Source: JABDBE01 sp049585795 (GTDB lineage Bacteria > Acidobacteriota > Terriglobia > Terriglobales > Acidobacteriaceae). From it: a stretch of DNA of 64,000 bases. Below the pieces are notes generated by a model. It was not told the origin of the DNA. It was given only the letters and a program-made list of their open reading frames with translations, and made no database searches. This document shows, piece by piece, positions 16,747 through 25,257 of the stretch. The stretch lies in the NCBI GenBank assembly GCA_049585795.1, contig JBAVAQ010000046.1, forward strand, positions 62,001 through 126,000. Reading direction: 5' to 3'. The position numbers and the translations under genes are program-made. Every line of letters starts with the position of its first letter. Position 1 is the stretch's first letter.

Positions 16747-18357
16747 CTATTTCTGCGCCAACAGGGTCTTTGCCCGGTTGAGTTCTGGCCGAGTCGAATT
16801 TGATCCATCACAAACCTTAACCAGGCGGGCGTAGTAAGCGTTCGACTTCTCGCTTTTACCCGCCATCTGCGCCGATCGCGCCGCCCCGTACAGCCCGTTG
16901 AAGCGATTCGGATTGAACTTCAGGTCCAACTCATACTCGGCCAGCGCCTGTTCCGGGCGGTTCATATCGAGCATCATGTCCGCCAGCATTTCGCGTGCCG
17001 GAATGGCCAAAGGCTCGTCGCCTTCAGCTTCTTCTTTCTGCGCGACGGTCCGTAATGCCTGGATGGCCTCGTCATTCTTGCCTTCAGCGTGGGCCACCCA
17101 AGCTGCGGCTTCCTGACGATCCTGCTCGACAGCTTCTGCAAAGTCCGCTTTCTTCTGCTTCAGCAAAGCGCTGTGAATCGCTTCGATCTCGGCGAGATCT
17201 TTGCGCGCGTCAGCCAGGTTGCCAGTTCGCGCCGCTCCGATCGCGCGCGCCCAGTAGGTAATCGAATTGTCGCCGGTCTCCGCCCCCGGAATGAGAGCGA
17301 GAGAAGCCGCATCGCTCCAGTGATGCATCTCTAGCGTGTATCTCGCGGTAAAAGTTACCAGCGCATTGGTGCGCGGGTCGAAGTCCATCCCGTACATATC
17401 GTCTTTTTTCGCGGGCATGGCCTTTACTTCTTCGATCACTTTTTCTGCATCGGCTTCGCGCCCGCACTGCAGATAAGCGTAGACCAGAAAATCCATGGCG
17501 TGGAACTGGTGACCCTCGCCGCCCATATGCATGGCTGCGGTCTTGCGCGTGGCGGCGATAGAAGCGAGATTGGAGTCGATGTCGTCCTGCCACAAGCCCA
17601 GGCGTGCAAAGATATGCGATGGCATATGCAGCGCATGGGGAGCGGCCGGAGCGATCTTCGCATAGCGACGCGCCGCAGGCAGTCCAAGTTGAGCCAGTTG
17701 CGGCTTGTCGTAGCTGTGAATTAAATAGTGCGCCACCCCGGGGTGGTCGGGTTCAATGACGAAGAGCTTCTCCAGGATCGCCGCAGCCTGCTTTCGATTG
17801 GCGAAGGTTGTATCGTTGTCCGGTTCCGAGGCGAGCAACGAGAGCGCGTAGAACGCCGCGGCCTCGCGATCGTCGGGAAAATCCTTATATGTTGTCGCCA
17901 TCGCCTGGCAGTAGGTGTTGGCTCGGTCGTAATAGTCGCGTTTCTTGCCCCGGTAGAACTCATCCATGGCAGTGACGTAATCACGCTCTCGATCCGTCTT
18001 GGGATGCAGCGATCTTGCGCTTTTGATCTCCGCGTGACCTCGCGCAATGGTCGCTGCGTCCGGCTGGTTCCAGAGCTGATGCCAAATGCTCATCGCGATT
18101 CCCCAATGCGCCATTGCACAATGCGGATCGTCTTTCGCGATCTGCTCAAATTCTTTTTCCGCTTCCTCGTACCAGAACGAATGCAGAAGTGCAACCCCGC
18201 GTTCGAACGGTTTCTGCATCGTCGTAGCGCACGATACCGGGAAATGCACCATGCCCAGCTGATCGGTGGTCAAATCCTCGTGGTGATTGCCTTCATCGGC
18301 CAACAGCGCTGACGGCAACAGCACCACAACCATCAGGACCAAAAGAACCCGTTTCAT
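16747..18357 (-). CDS. Secreted TPR-repeat protein
   Basis: 536 residues from ATG 18357, chosen because CGGAGGT lies 6 nt upstream and a signal peptide (KRVLLVLMVVVLLPSALLADEG) begins there. The frame runs on to 18375. The mature protein is helical with tetratricopeptide-like units: a first block (LLHSFWYEEAEKEFEQIAKDDPHCAMAHWG), a middle block with PSHIFARLGLWQDDIDSNLASIAA, and a C-terminal block (MNRPEQALAEYELDLKFNPNRFNGLYGAARSAQ). Several conserved His residues (HYLIHSYDKPQLA, HALHMPSHIFARLG) are typical of this periplasmic family in acidobacteria and proteobacteria. Function unknown; a protein-binding scaffold role is an inference from the repeats. Confidence 0.75.
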   Translation of the reverse strand: MKRVLLVLMVVVLLPSALLADEGNHHEDLTTDQLGMVHFPVSCATTMQKPFERGVALLHSFWYEEAEKEFEQIAKDDPHCAMAHWGIAMSIWHQLWNQPDAATIARGHAEIKSARSLHPKTDRERDYVTAMDEFYRGKKRDYYDRANTYCQAMATTYKDFPDDREAAAFYALSLLASEPDNDTTFANRKQAAAILEKLFVIEPDHPGVAHYLIHSYDKPQLAQLGLPAARRYAKIAPAAPHALHMPSHIFARLGLWQDDIDSNLASIAATRKTAAMHMGGEGHQFHAMDFLVYAYLQCGREADAEKVIEEVKAMPAKKDDMYGMDFDPRTNALVTFTARYTLEMHHWSDAASLALIPGAETGDNSITYWARAIGAARTGNLADARKDLAEIEAIHSALLKQKKADFAEAVEQDRQEAAAWVAHAEGKNDEAIQALRTVAQKEEAEGDEPLAIPAREMLADMMLDMNRPEQALAEYELDLKFNPNRFNGLYGAARSAQMAGKSEKSNAYYARLVKVCDGSNSTRPELNRAKTLLAQK

Positions 18358-18488
18358 GGAACACCTCCGCTGCACAGCGCAGTCTAGTCCGATGCGGTTT
18401 AAAGGGTCAAATAGACGGATTCATTGCCGATCCCCAATTGCCACGGATCAGAAGCCGTGATCCTTCCTGATTTTCGGCCTCGATAGCA

Positions 18489-18494
18489 TAGAAT
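18489..18494 (+). promoter_or_regulatory. -10 element (TAGAAT) before rlmD-type gene, leaderless type
   Basis: TAGAAT ends 6 nt before the TTG start at 18501. Transcription would start at the TTG itself, which supports both the unusual start and a leaderless transcript. Confidence 0.5.
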
Positions 18495-18500
18495 CCTCGC

Positions 18501-19802
18501 TTGCAACTCACCATCGAAAAACTGGTATACGGCGGCGACGGCTTGGCGCGGCTTTCGCCGGACGAACACGGTCCCGGCAAAGCCGTATTCGTCCCCTTTG
18601 TAATCGAGGGCGAAATCATCGAAGCTTCGCTGCTCGAACAGAAGCACGGTTTTGCCAGAGGCCGGGCAGAAACAATTCTGCAAGCTTCGCCTCACCGCGT
18701 AGAGCCCAATTGCCCTTACTTCCAGCACTGTGGCGGCTGCCATTATCAGCACATCAGCTACGAGCATCAACTGGAGAGCAAAGCCGCCATCCTGAAAGAA
18801 AATCTTCGCCGCATTGCCAAGCTCGAACTGGAACCAAACATAACCATTCATCCGTCACCACCGTGGAATTACCGCAACCGAAGCCGGCTTCAGGTTCGTA
18901 CGGCTCCGCAATTTGCGCTTGGTTATTACAAACTCGGCTCCCACGAAGTCCTTCCGATCGAGCAGTGTCCGGTTAGTTCACAATTGATTAATCGTGCGAT
19001 CGCTGCCCTGTGGCGAATCGGGCGCGAACACTCGCTACCGGACGGAATTCACGAGATCGAGTTTTTTGCCAATGCAGATGACACTCAACTCCTGATTGAG
19101 GTTTCCTGCGACAACGGAACTCAAAGCACCCCGGTAAGGGAGTGGGTAGCCACTTTGCCAAGCACTCTACCTGAAGTAGCGGGCGTCGTGGTTTTCAAGA
19201 GAAAGTTATCCACTGCGCTCGGCACTGTCGAGGCAAAGCAGATTTCCGCCTCGGCAGTGAGAGACCTTACCTATCGGATCGACAATGCCTCCTTCCGTGT
19301 CAGCGCTGGAGCTTTCTTTCAAGTTAACCGCCATTTAATCAATGAGTTGGTGGAGATCGTCACCGAGGGATATTCGGGCACAACCGCGCTTGATCTCTAT
19401 GCAGGCGTGGGACTTTTTTCCACGCTGCTATGCCGAAGATTTGCACAAGTAATCGCGGTTGAATCGTCACAGACTTCCTATGCTGATCTCGTCCAAAATT
19501 CCCCTTCAAACGTGAAGGCCGTTAGGGCGACTACTGCCGATTTCTTGCGGAGCCCTGGCAGTAGGTCGCGGCCCGATCTCGTGGTGGTGGACCCGCCACG
19601 GAGTGGTCTGGGGGAAAGTGTGGTCCAGAGCCTCGTCGGATTGGGAGCGCACCGGATGACCTATATCTCCTGCGATCCGGCGACTGCCTCTCGTGATCTG
19701 GCTGGCCTGCTCCATGCCGGGTACCGCATCGAGCAGGTGCACCTGGTCGATCTGTTCCCCCAGACCTACCATTTGGAGAGCGTTTTTCATCTTTCCAGAT
19801 AG
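18501..19802 (+). CDS. rlmD: 23S rRNA (uracil-5-)-methyltransferase, RlmD/TrmA family
   Basis: 433 residues of the RNA m5U methyltransferase family. An N-terminal TRAM-like domain (LTIEKLVYGGDGLAR) is followed by a 4Fe-4S cysteine set: CPYFQHCGGCHYQH plus a later Cys in IEQCPVSS. The Rossmann methyltransferase domain has DLYAGVGLFSTLL, VVDPPRSGL and the nucleophile motif YISCDPATASRDL. Family members methylate U1939 or U747 of 23S rRNA or U54 of tRNA; sequence alone does not settle which. The start is TTG 18501, matching the family's N-terminus, with a TAGAAT 6 nt upstream. Confidence 0.85.
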   Translation: MQLTIEKLVYGGDGLARLSPDEHGPGKAVFVPFVIEGEIIEASLLEQKHGFARGRAETILQASPHRVEPNCPYFQHCGGCHYQHISYEHQLESKAAILKENLRRIAKLELEPNITIHPSPPWNYRNRSRLQVRTAPQFALGYYKLGSHEVLPIEQCPVSSQLINRAIAALWRIGREHSLPDGIHEIEFFANADDTQLLIEVSCDNGTQSTPVREWVATLPSTLPEVAGVVVFKRKLSTALGTVEAKQISASAVRDLTYRIDNASFRVSAGAFFQVNRHLINELVEIVTEGYSGTTALDLYAGVGLFSTLLCRRFAQVIAVESSQTSYADLVQNSPSNVKAVRATTADFLRSPGSRSRPDLVVVDPPRSGLGESVVQSLVGLGAHRMTYISCDPATASRDLAGLLHAGYRIEQVHLVDLFPQTYHLESVFHLSR

Positions 19803-19908
19803 GCAGTAGCCGGCGGAGATGACCACGTATGGTTTTCCTGTCGAAAGGCGTTAAGGCCAGTATCCAAAGCAGTTTCCCAATTCTTGATTTCTTCATTCCG
19901 GCGAGCAG

Positions 19909-22542
19909 GTGAATCCGCAATCCAGCGCGCCTGCCACCACTCCGGGAAAGCCGTTGTCACGACAACCGATGCTTTGGGCTGCCGCAGCATACGCCGCCGG
20001 GATTGTTACCGGCTTCTACGTCTGGCGTCCCCCGCTGTGGTGGCTGATTGCGGCCGTCGTTTTCTGGGCGTCAGCGGTGTTTTTTCTCGGCCGTCGAGCC
20101 AAGGCCGCATTTGCTCTTGGTCTAGCAACTCTGTACGTGACAGGCGCATGGATGATGCAAGTCCGAGCGCCGGACGATCGCGACAGCGCCGGTGTTCTCC
20201 CATTCGCAGACGGCCGCGAACTAATCGTCACCGCTCATGTGGTCAAAGAGGGCACACAACACGAAAAGAATTGGGGCGATGTCCAACAACGGTTGGATCT
20301 GGAGACCGAGGAGATAGAAACAGGAGGCCAGGTCATACCGATTCGCTCCGGCCTTCGTGTCAGCATCTACGGCCACGAGACAAAGCACGAGATTGGAAAC
20401 AACGAAGCTGAAAAACCAAATGCCGAGCCCATGCACTGGTTCCGCTACAGAGAGCGTTTGCGATTCCCTGCCAAACTTTATCGACCGCGCAATTTCCGAA
20501 ATCCAGGCGCGTTCGATTACGCCGGATACCTCGCAGACACCGGAGTGGTGGCGATTGGCTCGACTAAGGCAGAAACCGTTGAACTCCTGCCAGGCTTTGC
20601 CGGCAGCCGCGCCGAGCTATGGAGAACCCGGCTCCGCCGAAACCTGATTGAGCGAATCCGCCTCCTGTGGAGGCCGGAGGAATCGGCACTGCTTGATGCC
20701 ATATTGATCGGCGACAATTCGTTCCTCGGACGCGAAACTCTCACCGACTTCCAACGCACCGGAACTTACCACATCCTCGTGATCTCAGGATTGAAAGTTG
20801 CCGTTCTCGCGCTGGTAATATTTTGGCTCCTGCGCCTCATGCGAGCCTGTGATCTCGTCGCCAGCTTGATAACAATTCTGCTCACCGTCGCCTATGCCCT
20901 TCTGACCGACGTTGGCGCGCCGGTATGGCGGGCCACACTGATGCTCGCGTTCTATTTGGGTACACGGTTGCTGTATCGCCGAAAATCGATTCTCAATACC
21001 ATCGGGGCGGCGGCGCTGGCTTTGTTGATTGTCGATCCAGCGGCCCTGCTAGGAGCCAGCTTCCAGCTCAGCTTTCTGTGCGTGCTGGTCATTGCTGGTA
21101 TCGGTGCGCCTGTTCTGGAGCGAACGACGCAACCTTTGTTGCAGGCCTTGAGGAGCCTGAATTCGATAGGCTATGACGCCGCGCTGTCGCCCGCAATGGC
21201 GCAGGTTCGGCTCGACTTAAGGATGGTCGCTGGCCGGCTGCAGCGGTTCTTCGGAAAGCGCATTCCGTTGATGATGCTCTCCGGCTGCGCGCGGCTGCTG
21301 CTTGTGGGATGCGAGTTTCTTGTGATTTCCGCCGTGCTCCAGGCCGGATTTGCTTTGCCCATGGCCTACTACTTTCATCGCGCCACACTGGTTTCGCTGC
21401 CGGCCAACATACTGGCCGTGCCTCTTACCGAAATCATTATGATTGCAGCCATCATCGCCATCGCGGCAAGTTATGCCTCGCTCGCCCTGGCCAAGCTTCC
21501 CGCATTCATTGCCGCAGTTGCCCTTAACGCGATGAATGGGCCTGTGCGATGGCTGGGCGCTTTACGTATTGCCGACACTCGCGTCCCCACGCCGCAGCTT
21601 GGCGTCATGCTGTTGGGCGCGGGTGCAATCGTTTTGGCGATGCTGCTGAGTCGCCGCCGCCCCTGGTTTCTCGTGGCAACCGGATGGGCTGCTCTTGCCC
21701 TCAGCGCTTTCTGGATTTGCGCCGTGCCGCCGCATCCGCAGATGCGGCAAGGAGTGCTCGAACTCACCGCCATCGACGTTGGCCAGGGCGATTCGATCCT
21801 TCTGGTTTCGCCGCAGGGCCGCACACTTCTGGTCGATGCCGGCGGCATACCCTTCTGGATGCACTCGGAATTGGATATCGGCGAAGATGTGGTATCGCCG
21901 TACCTCTGGACGCGAGGGTTTCATGAGCTCGACATCGTGGTGCTGACCCACGCCCACGCCGACCACATGGGAGGAATGGCGGCGGTGCTGGCTAATTTTC
22001 ATCCGCGCCAGTTGTGGCTGGGAGTGGATTCGCCGAGTCCCGAGTTACAAACGCTTCTGCGCGAGGCAAAAGCGCTGAGGATTCCTGTCTTTCTTCATAA
22101 GGCCGGAGACAGTCTTGAAATAGGAGGGGCAAAACTTGCAGTCCTGGCGCCGCCACGGGATGCTGAGGCGCATCCTTCACGGCCGAATGACGAGTCGCTG
22201 GTTTTCAAAATCAGTTATGGGGCAACGTCCGCCTTGCTGGAAGGGGACGCGGAGAAAAAAACGGAAAAGCAGGTCGTCGAAGAAAATCCGCAGGCCGACC
22301 TTCTAAAGGTGGCCCACCACGGAAGCTCGACCTCGACGATCCCGGAGTTGCTGGCCGCAGTGCATCCACGGTACGCGGTCATCTCAGTGGGCGCGCGCAA
22401 TGTTTACGGGCATCCGCGGCAGGAAGTGCTGGATCGGCTCGCGGCAGCGCACGTTCTTACTTACCGGACAGATATGGACGGGGCAGTTACGTTTTACCTT
22501 GACGGAAAAACCGTCAGCTCTCAGCTGGCGGCTCTTCATTGA
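19909..22542 (+). CDS. comEC: ComEC/Rec2 DNA-uptake channel protein
   Basis: 877 residues, starting at GTG 19909. An N-terminal membrane pair and DUF4131-type soluble domain (about 25-220) precede the competence membrane domain (about 230-600), with GDNSFLGRETLTDFQRTGTYHILVISGLKVAVLA. A C-terminal metallo-beta-lactamase domain has IDVGQGDSILLVSPQGRTLLVDAGG, VVLTHAHADHMGGM and VAHHGSSTST. ComEC forms the inner-membrane channel for single-stranded DNA in transformation, and the C-terminal domain is thought to degrade the other strand. Full length is present, so natural uptake is possible if the pilus genes exist elsewhere. Its 3' end overlaps the convergent DUF2007 gene by 29 bp. Confidence 0.92.
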   Translation: MNPQSSAPATTPGKPLSRQPMLWAAAAYAAGIVTGFYVWRPPLWWLIAAVVFWASAVFFLGRRAKAAFALGLATLYVTGAWMMQVRAPDDRDSAGVLPFADGRELIVTAHVVKEGTQHEKNWGDVQQRLDLETEEIETGGQVIPIRSGLRVSIYGHETKHEIGNNEAEKPNAEPMHWFRYRERLRFPAKLYRPRNFRNPGAFDYAGYLADTGVVAIGSTKAETVELLPGFAGSRAELWRTRLRRNLIERIRLLWRPEESALLDAILIGDNSFLGRETLTDFQRTGTYHILVISGLKVAVLALVIFWLLRLMRACDLVASLITILLTVAYALLTDVGAPVWRATLMLAFYLGTRLLYRRKSILNTIGAAALALLIVDPAALLGASFQLSFLCVLVIAGIGAPVLERTTQPLLQALRSLNSIGYDAALSPAMAQVRLDLRMVAGRLQRFFGKRIPLMMLSGCARLLLVGCEFLVISAVLQAGFALPMAYYFHRATLVSLPANILAVPLTEIIMIAAIIAIAASYASLALAKLPAFIAAVALNAMNGPVRWLGALRIADTRVPTPQLGVMLLGAGAIVLAMLLSRRRPWFLVATGWAALALSAFWICAVPPHPQMRQGVLELTAIDVGQGDSILLVSPQGRTLLVDAGGIPFWMHSELDIGEDVVSPYLWTRGFHELDIVVLTHAHADHMGGMAAVLANFHPRQLWLGVDSPSPELQTLLREAKALRIPVFLHKAGDSLEIGGAKLAVLAPPRDAEAHPSRPNDESLVFKISYGATSALLEGDAEKKTEKQVVEENPQADLLKVAHHGSSTSTIPELLAAVHPRYAVISVGARNVYGHPRQEVLDRLAAAHVLTYRTDMDGAVTFYLDGKTVSSQLAALH
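22506..22531 (-). terminator. Possible rho-independent terminator of the DUF2007 gene inside comEC 3' end
   Basis: On the minus strand CCGCCAGCTGAGAGCTGACGG forms an 8-bp stem with a 5-nt loop and is followed by TTTTT. It includes the last codons and stop of the DUF2007 gene and lies inside the last codons of comEC. Confidence 0.45.
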
Positions 22543-22825
22543 TGGCAAACTCCGCAGTCTCAAGCTCGTCTGGCGTCCGCCGATATTCCTCGATCATTTG
22601 CCGCGCCTCGGCTGCGTCTTCCTCACGCACCAGAATCACAGTTCCGCCCACGCCGGGCAGAATGTCCTGTTGCGCGTCGAGAGAAGTCAAGTCCGAGTCG
22701 ATGCCCGCCGATTCGAGCAAACCCCGCACCACCATCGCTTCGGACTCCTGCTCGGTGTCAAACACGCGCACCAGTTTCTCTTTCGGATTGGGACGTTCTT
22801 TTCCCGATGAATTCGGATCTGCCAT
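22514..22825 (-). CDS. DUF2007-type putative signal-transducing protein
   Basis: 103 residues. The start is ATG 22825, preceded by GGAGGTAAAG; an upstream in-frame ATG (22837) would place the Shine-Dalgarno inside the gene. The core KLVRVFDTEQESEAMVVRGLLESAGIDSDL followed by GGTVILVREEDAAEARQMIEEY is the DUF2007 fold, a small ferredoxin-like domain related to PII-like signal proteins. Ends are charged and probably flexible. No partner gene points to a role. It converges on and overlaps comEC by 29 bp. Confidence 0.7.
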   Translation of the reverse strand: MADPNSSGKERPNPKEKLVRVFDTEQESEAMVVRGLLESAGIDSDLTSLDAQQDILPGVGGTVILVREEDAAEARQMIEEYRRTPDELETAEFAINEEPPAES

Positions 22826-23096
22826 CTTTACCTCCAATCAGAATTGGCCGACAGGACCAATCCACCGCGCATGCTTCGGGGAGCGCGTGCATCTGATTCT
22901 AACTCGACCAGGCGGTCTGCGGGGCAGATTCGTTACCCACATTCCTTTGTGGCTTTTGTGCTCTGATTATCGGAGTAACCGAAGGTCTACACCAATGAGG
23001 CCATTGCGCTCCGCGCCTTCTGCCACGACAATAGCTTCAAAGGGCTGGCGCAACGCGCTTGCACCGGGGAACATCTAATCGCGATGTGGGGGCCAC

Positions 23097-23366
23097 ATGA
23101 GTAGTTTGGAACGGCGCGGACAGGCGGCGGTTGCGAGCGAACGGGAGCAGGAAGCGCGAAATATTCGACGCCTGCAGATCATGATCAGCATGGTGATGTC
23201 GGTGATTGGCCAGGACCCAAACCTCACCGTCGAAGAAGCCTCCGAGTTAGCGGCCGGCGCCAAGCGAGCCGCGCTGGCGATGTTTCCCGATAAAGAATTC
23301 GCCTACGACATTCTATATAAACCACGCCTCCAACGGCTCATGAACGAACGCTTCCGCCTGCAGTAA
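23097..23366 (+). CDS. Small conserved-type hypothetical protein
   Basis: 89 residues, helical and highly charged, without signal or membrane segment. The sequence RRLQIMISMVMSVIGQDPNLTVEEASELAAGAKRAAL suggests two or three helices, and the C-terminus (YDILYKPRLQRLMNERF) is basic and aromatic. Codon third positions look coding (G/C-biased, few rare codons). The family is not recognised. It stands alone between the DUF2007 gene and a convergent hypothetical gene. Confidence 0.6.
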   Translation: MSSLERRGQAAVASEREQEARNIRRLQIMISMVMSVIGQDPNLTVEEASELAAGAKRAALAMFPDKEFAYDILYKPRLQRLMNERFRLQ

Positions 23367-23420
23367 AGGTCAAGCATATCGATATGAAACTCGGAAATAA
23401 AGTTCAGGCAGATTTGAAAG

Positions 23421-23440
23421 GGTGCGGCTTCAGCCGCACC
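23421..23440. repeat. Perfect hairpin in a convergent intergenic region
   Basis: GGTGCGGCT-TC-AGCCGCACC forms a perfect 9-bp stem in the 215-bp gap between two convergent hypothetical genes. No T-tract follows on either strand, so it may be a REP-like element or a factor-dependent 3'-end structure. The rest of the gap (23441-23581) shows no credible gene. Confidence 0.6.
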
Positions 23441-23581
23441 GCAAAATCGCAAAAATCAGCAAAGAGTTTAAGCCGCCAGGCTCAGAGACTGAAACCCTGG
23501 GTTGAGACGTTGGCGGCGCGTCTGACGACACGCCCTTTCAAGGCCGTTTGGTTTATCGATTGGCAATTGCAAGTCAGCGTT

Positions 23582-24295
23582 TCACATATAAAACAGACTG
23601 AGTCGCGGAAGCCCGTATTTCTCCAACAAACGCTTGTGTATGTATTGCTTCTGTAATTGCTCAATTTGGGCGGACGGCATTTTGCGCCGGTATGGCGCGA
23701 GTTCCCGATCCGTCTCTGCCCGCACTTTGACGATCTGCTCATCCGGTGTCGCCGCCAGTAAAACCGCAAACAGTTTCTCTTCTGCCACGGTGAGCCTGCG
23801 CTCGAGGTCCTCCAATCGTGGCAGAGTCCTGTCGGCGTCCAGTTCAGCGGCGATCTCGCGCAGTGTACTTGCAGTCTCTCGCGCCAGCGGCGTCGCATCA
23901 ATCCCTCTTGCTTCCGGAAGCTTCGCGGCGTCAAGTTGTTCTGCGTTGCGTCGTAAGAAAGCAGAAATCTCCGACGCCTGAAAACCAGAGGGGCGATCGC
24001 TCGGTGAATCGAGGCTCGTCGCGCCTACCGCGGCCTCTTTCATCTCCTCGGCGGCCGTCAGCACTTCTTGCACGCAAAATCCTAGGCCGTTTGTCTTCCG
24101 GGTTTTTCGCGAAGACTTCCGCTCATGGTGTTCAAAAGTAGTGTCAATACCCCGCAGCACAGCCTCTAATGGAATACCTGCCTCTTTCCAGCTCTCCATC
24201 AGCATCCAATCGAGTGTGGAAAGCAGCAGCGGGGCGCCCCAGCGCCGCTGAAAGTGTTCCTCGATCTCAGTGAAGTAGTTGAAGTAGTTTTCCAC
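23582..24295 (-). CDS. Hypothetical protein with C-terminal coiled-coil character
   Basis: 237 residues, GTG start at 24295. The N-terminal part (FTEIEEHFQRRWGAPLLLSTLDWMLMESWKEAGIPLEAVLRGID) reads as a folded helical domain. A middle segment is Ala/Ser-rich, and from about residue 140 the sequence is Glu/Arg/Leu-rich (LREIAAELDADRTLPRLEDLERRLTVAEEKL), suggesting a long helix. No signal peptide or membrane span. The family is not recognised. It lies 16 nt downstream of coaX on the same strand and is probably the last gene of the valS-nadC-birA-coaX run. Confidence 0.6.
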   Translation of the reverse strand: MENYFNYFTEIEEHFQRRWGAPLLLSTLDWMLMESWKEAGIPLEAVLRGIDTTFEHHERKSSRKTRKTNGLGFCVQEVLTAAEEMKEAAVGATSLDSPSDRPSGFQASEISAFLRRNAEQLDAAKLPEARGIDATPLARETASTLREIAAELDADRTLPRLEDLERRLTVAEEKLFAVLLAATPDEQIVKVRAETDRELAPYRRKMPSAQIEQLQKQYIHKRLLEKYGLPRLSLFYM

Positions 24296-24311
24296 GGCAG
24301 GTTGTCTCGGA

Positions 24312-25199
24312 TCAGCGAGTGCGTGTTTTGTTTCCTGGGGAAGTCTTCGTCGGTGCAGCCTCCCGGGCAGGTTTCGCCGTCACATTGCGCTCCCAAATTA
24401 TGCGCAGGCCTTCCAGAGTCAAGAACTCATCGACACGCTTAATATGTTTTGAGCCCGAGCCAAACAGCGGAGCCAGGCCGCCCGTGGCGACCACTTTGGT
24501 TTCGCTTCCCAATTCTTGAACCAGCAGTTCCAGGATTCCATCGATCAGACCAAGATACCCGTAGTAAAGGCCGGATTGCAGGCTACCCACGGTGTTGCTG
24601 CCAATCACATGAGCCGGCTTGCGGATGTCCACACGAGTCAGCCGCGCTGTGCGCTCGAACAGGGCGTCGGCGGAAATTCCAATCCCAGGACAAATGACAC
24701 CGCCCAGGTATTCTCCCCTGGCAGAGACGCAATCGAAGGTGGTCGCGGTTCCGAAATCCACAATCACGCAGGGGCCGCCATATTTTTCGAACGCAGCAAC
24801 GGAGTTCACGATGCGGTCGGCGCCCACTTCAGCCGGATTGTCGTAGTGCACCGGCATTCCTGTTTTTACGCCCGGTTCAATAAAAAGCGGCTTCGTGTTG
24901 AAATACCGTTCACATACTTGCCCCAGCGTCGAGTCGAGGGGGGGCACCACCGATGAAATCACGATGCCATGAATGCCTTTTGCTTCAAGATTCCCCATCG
25001 CAAATAAGTTGCGGAAAAGCACGCCATACTCGTCGACCGTCTGGGTCGCGACCGTCGCCACTCGCCAATTCGCCACCAGCAATTCATAGCCTGGCGAGTC
25101 AGGTTCGACAGCACGACCAGCGGCCGGAGCGACTTTCGCCACTTTGGCGAAGACTCCCAGCACCGTATTGGTATTGCCGACATCAAGTACTAAAAGCAT
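24312..25199 (-). CDS. coaX: Type III pantothenate kinase
   Basis: 295 residues of the CoaX family (ASKHA fold), which phosphorylates pantothenate in the first step of CoA synthesis. N-terminal MLLVLDVGNTNTVLGVF is the phosphate-1 motif with the catalytic Asp. DNPAEVGADRIVNSVAA, CVIVDFGTATTFDCVS and GGVICPGIGISADAL follow, then VVATGGLAPLF. The C-terminal basic tail (about 20 residues) extends past the usual end. It lies downstream of birA, a common pairing in bacteria (BirA-CoaX), here split by a 58-bp spacer containing a repeat element. Confidence 0.93.
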   Translation of the reverse strand: MLLVLDVGNTNTVLGVFAKVAKVAPAAGRAVEPDSPGYELLVANWRVATVATQTVDEYGVLFRNLFAMGNLEAKGIHGIVISSVVPPLDSTLGQVCERYFNTKPLFIEPGVKTGMPVHYDNPAEVGADRIVNSVAAFEKYGGPCVIVDFGTATTFDCVSARGEYLGGVICPGIGISADALFERTARLTRVDIRKPAHVIGSNTVGSLQSGLYYGYLGLIDGILELLVQELGSETKVVATGGLAPLFGSGSKHIKRVDEFLTLEGLRIIWERNVTAKPAREAAPTKTSPGNKTRTR

Positions 25200-25210
25200 A
25201 AATGAATACG

Positions 25211-25232
25211 TGGGGACAGCCGCCCGGCCGTC
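25211..25232. repeat. Dispersed GGGGACAGCCG-type repeat, short copy
   Basis: The string TGGGGACAGCCGCCCGGCCG between birA and coaX is related to the sequences at 27241-27280, 48121-48164 and 48823-48878. All are intergenic and share GGACAGCCG/GGACCGCCGCCC cores with inverted symmetry. Confidence 0.45.
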
Positions 25233-25257
25233 AAAGCCTAGCCCTGCCCGGCAGACG

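Noticed and set aside
23384..23656. 90-codon frame after the small hypothetical gene
   Set aside because: It reads through the 23421-23440 hairpin, overlaps the end of the convergent gene and has no coding character.
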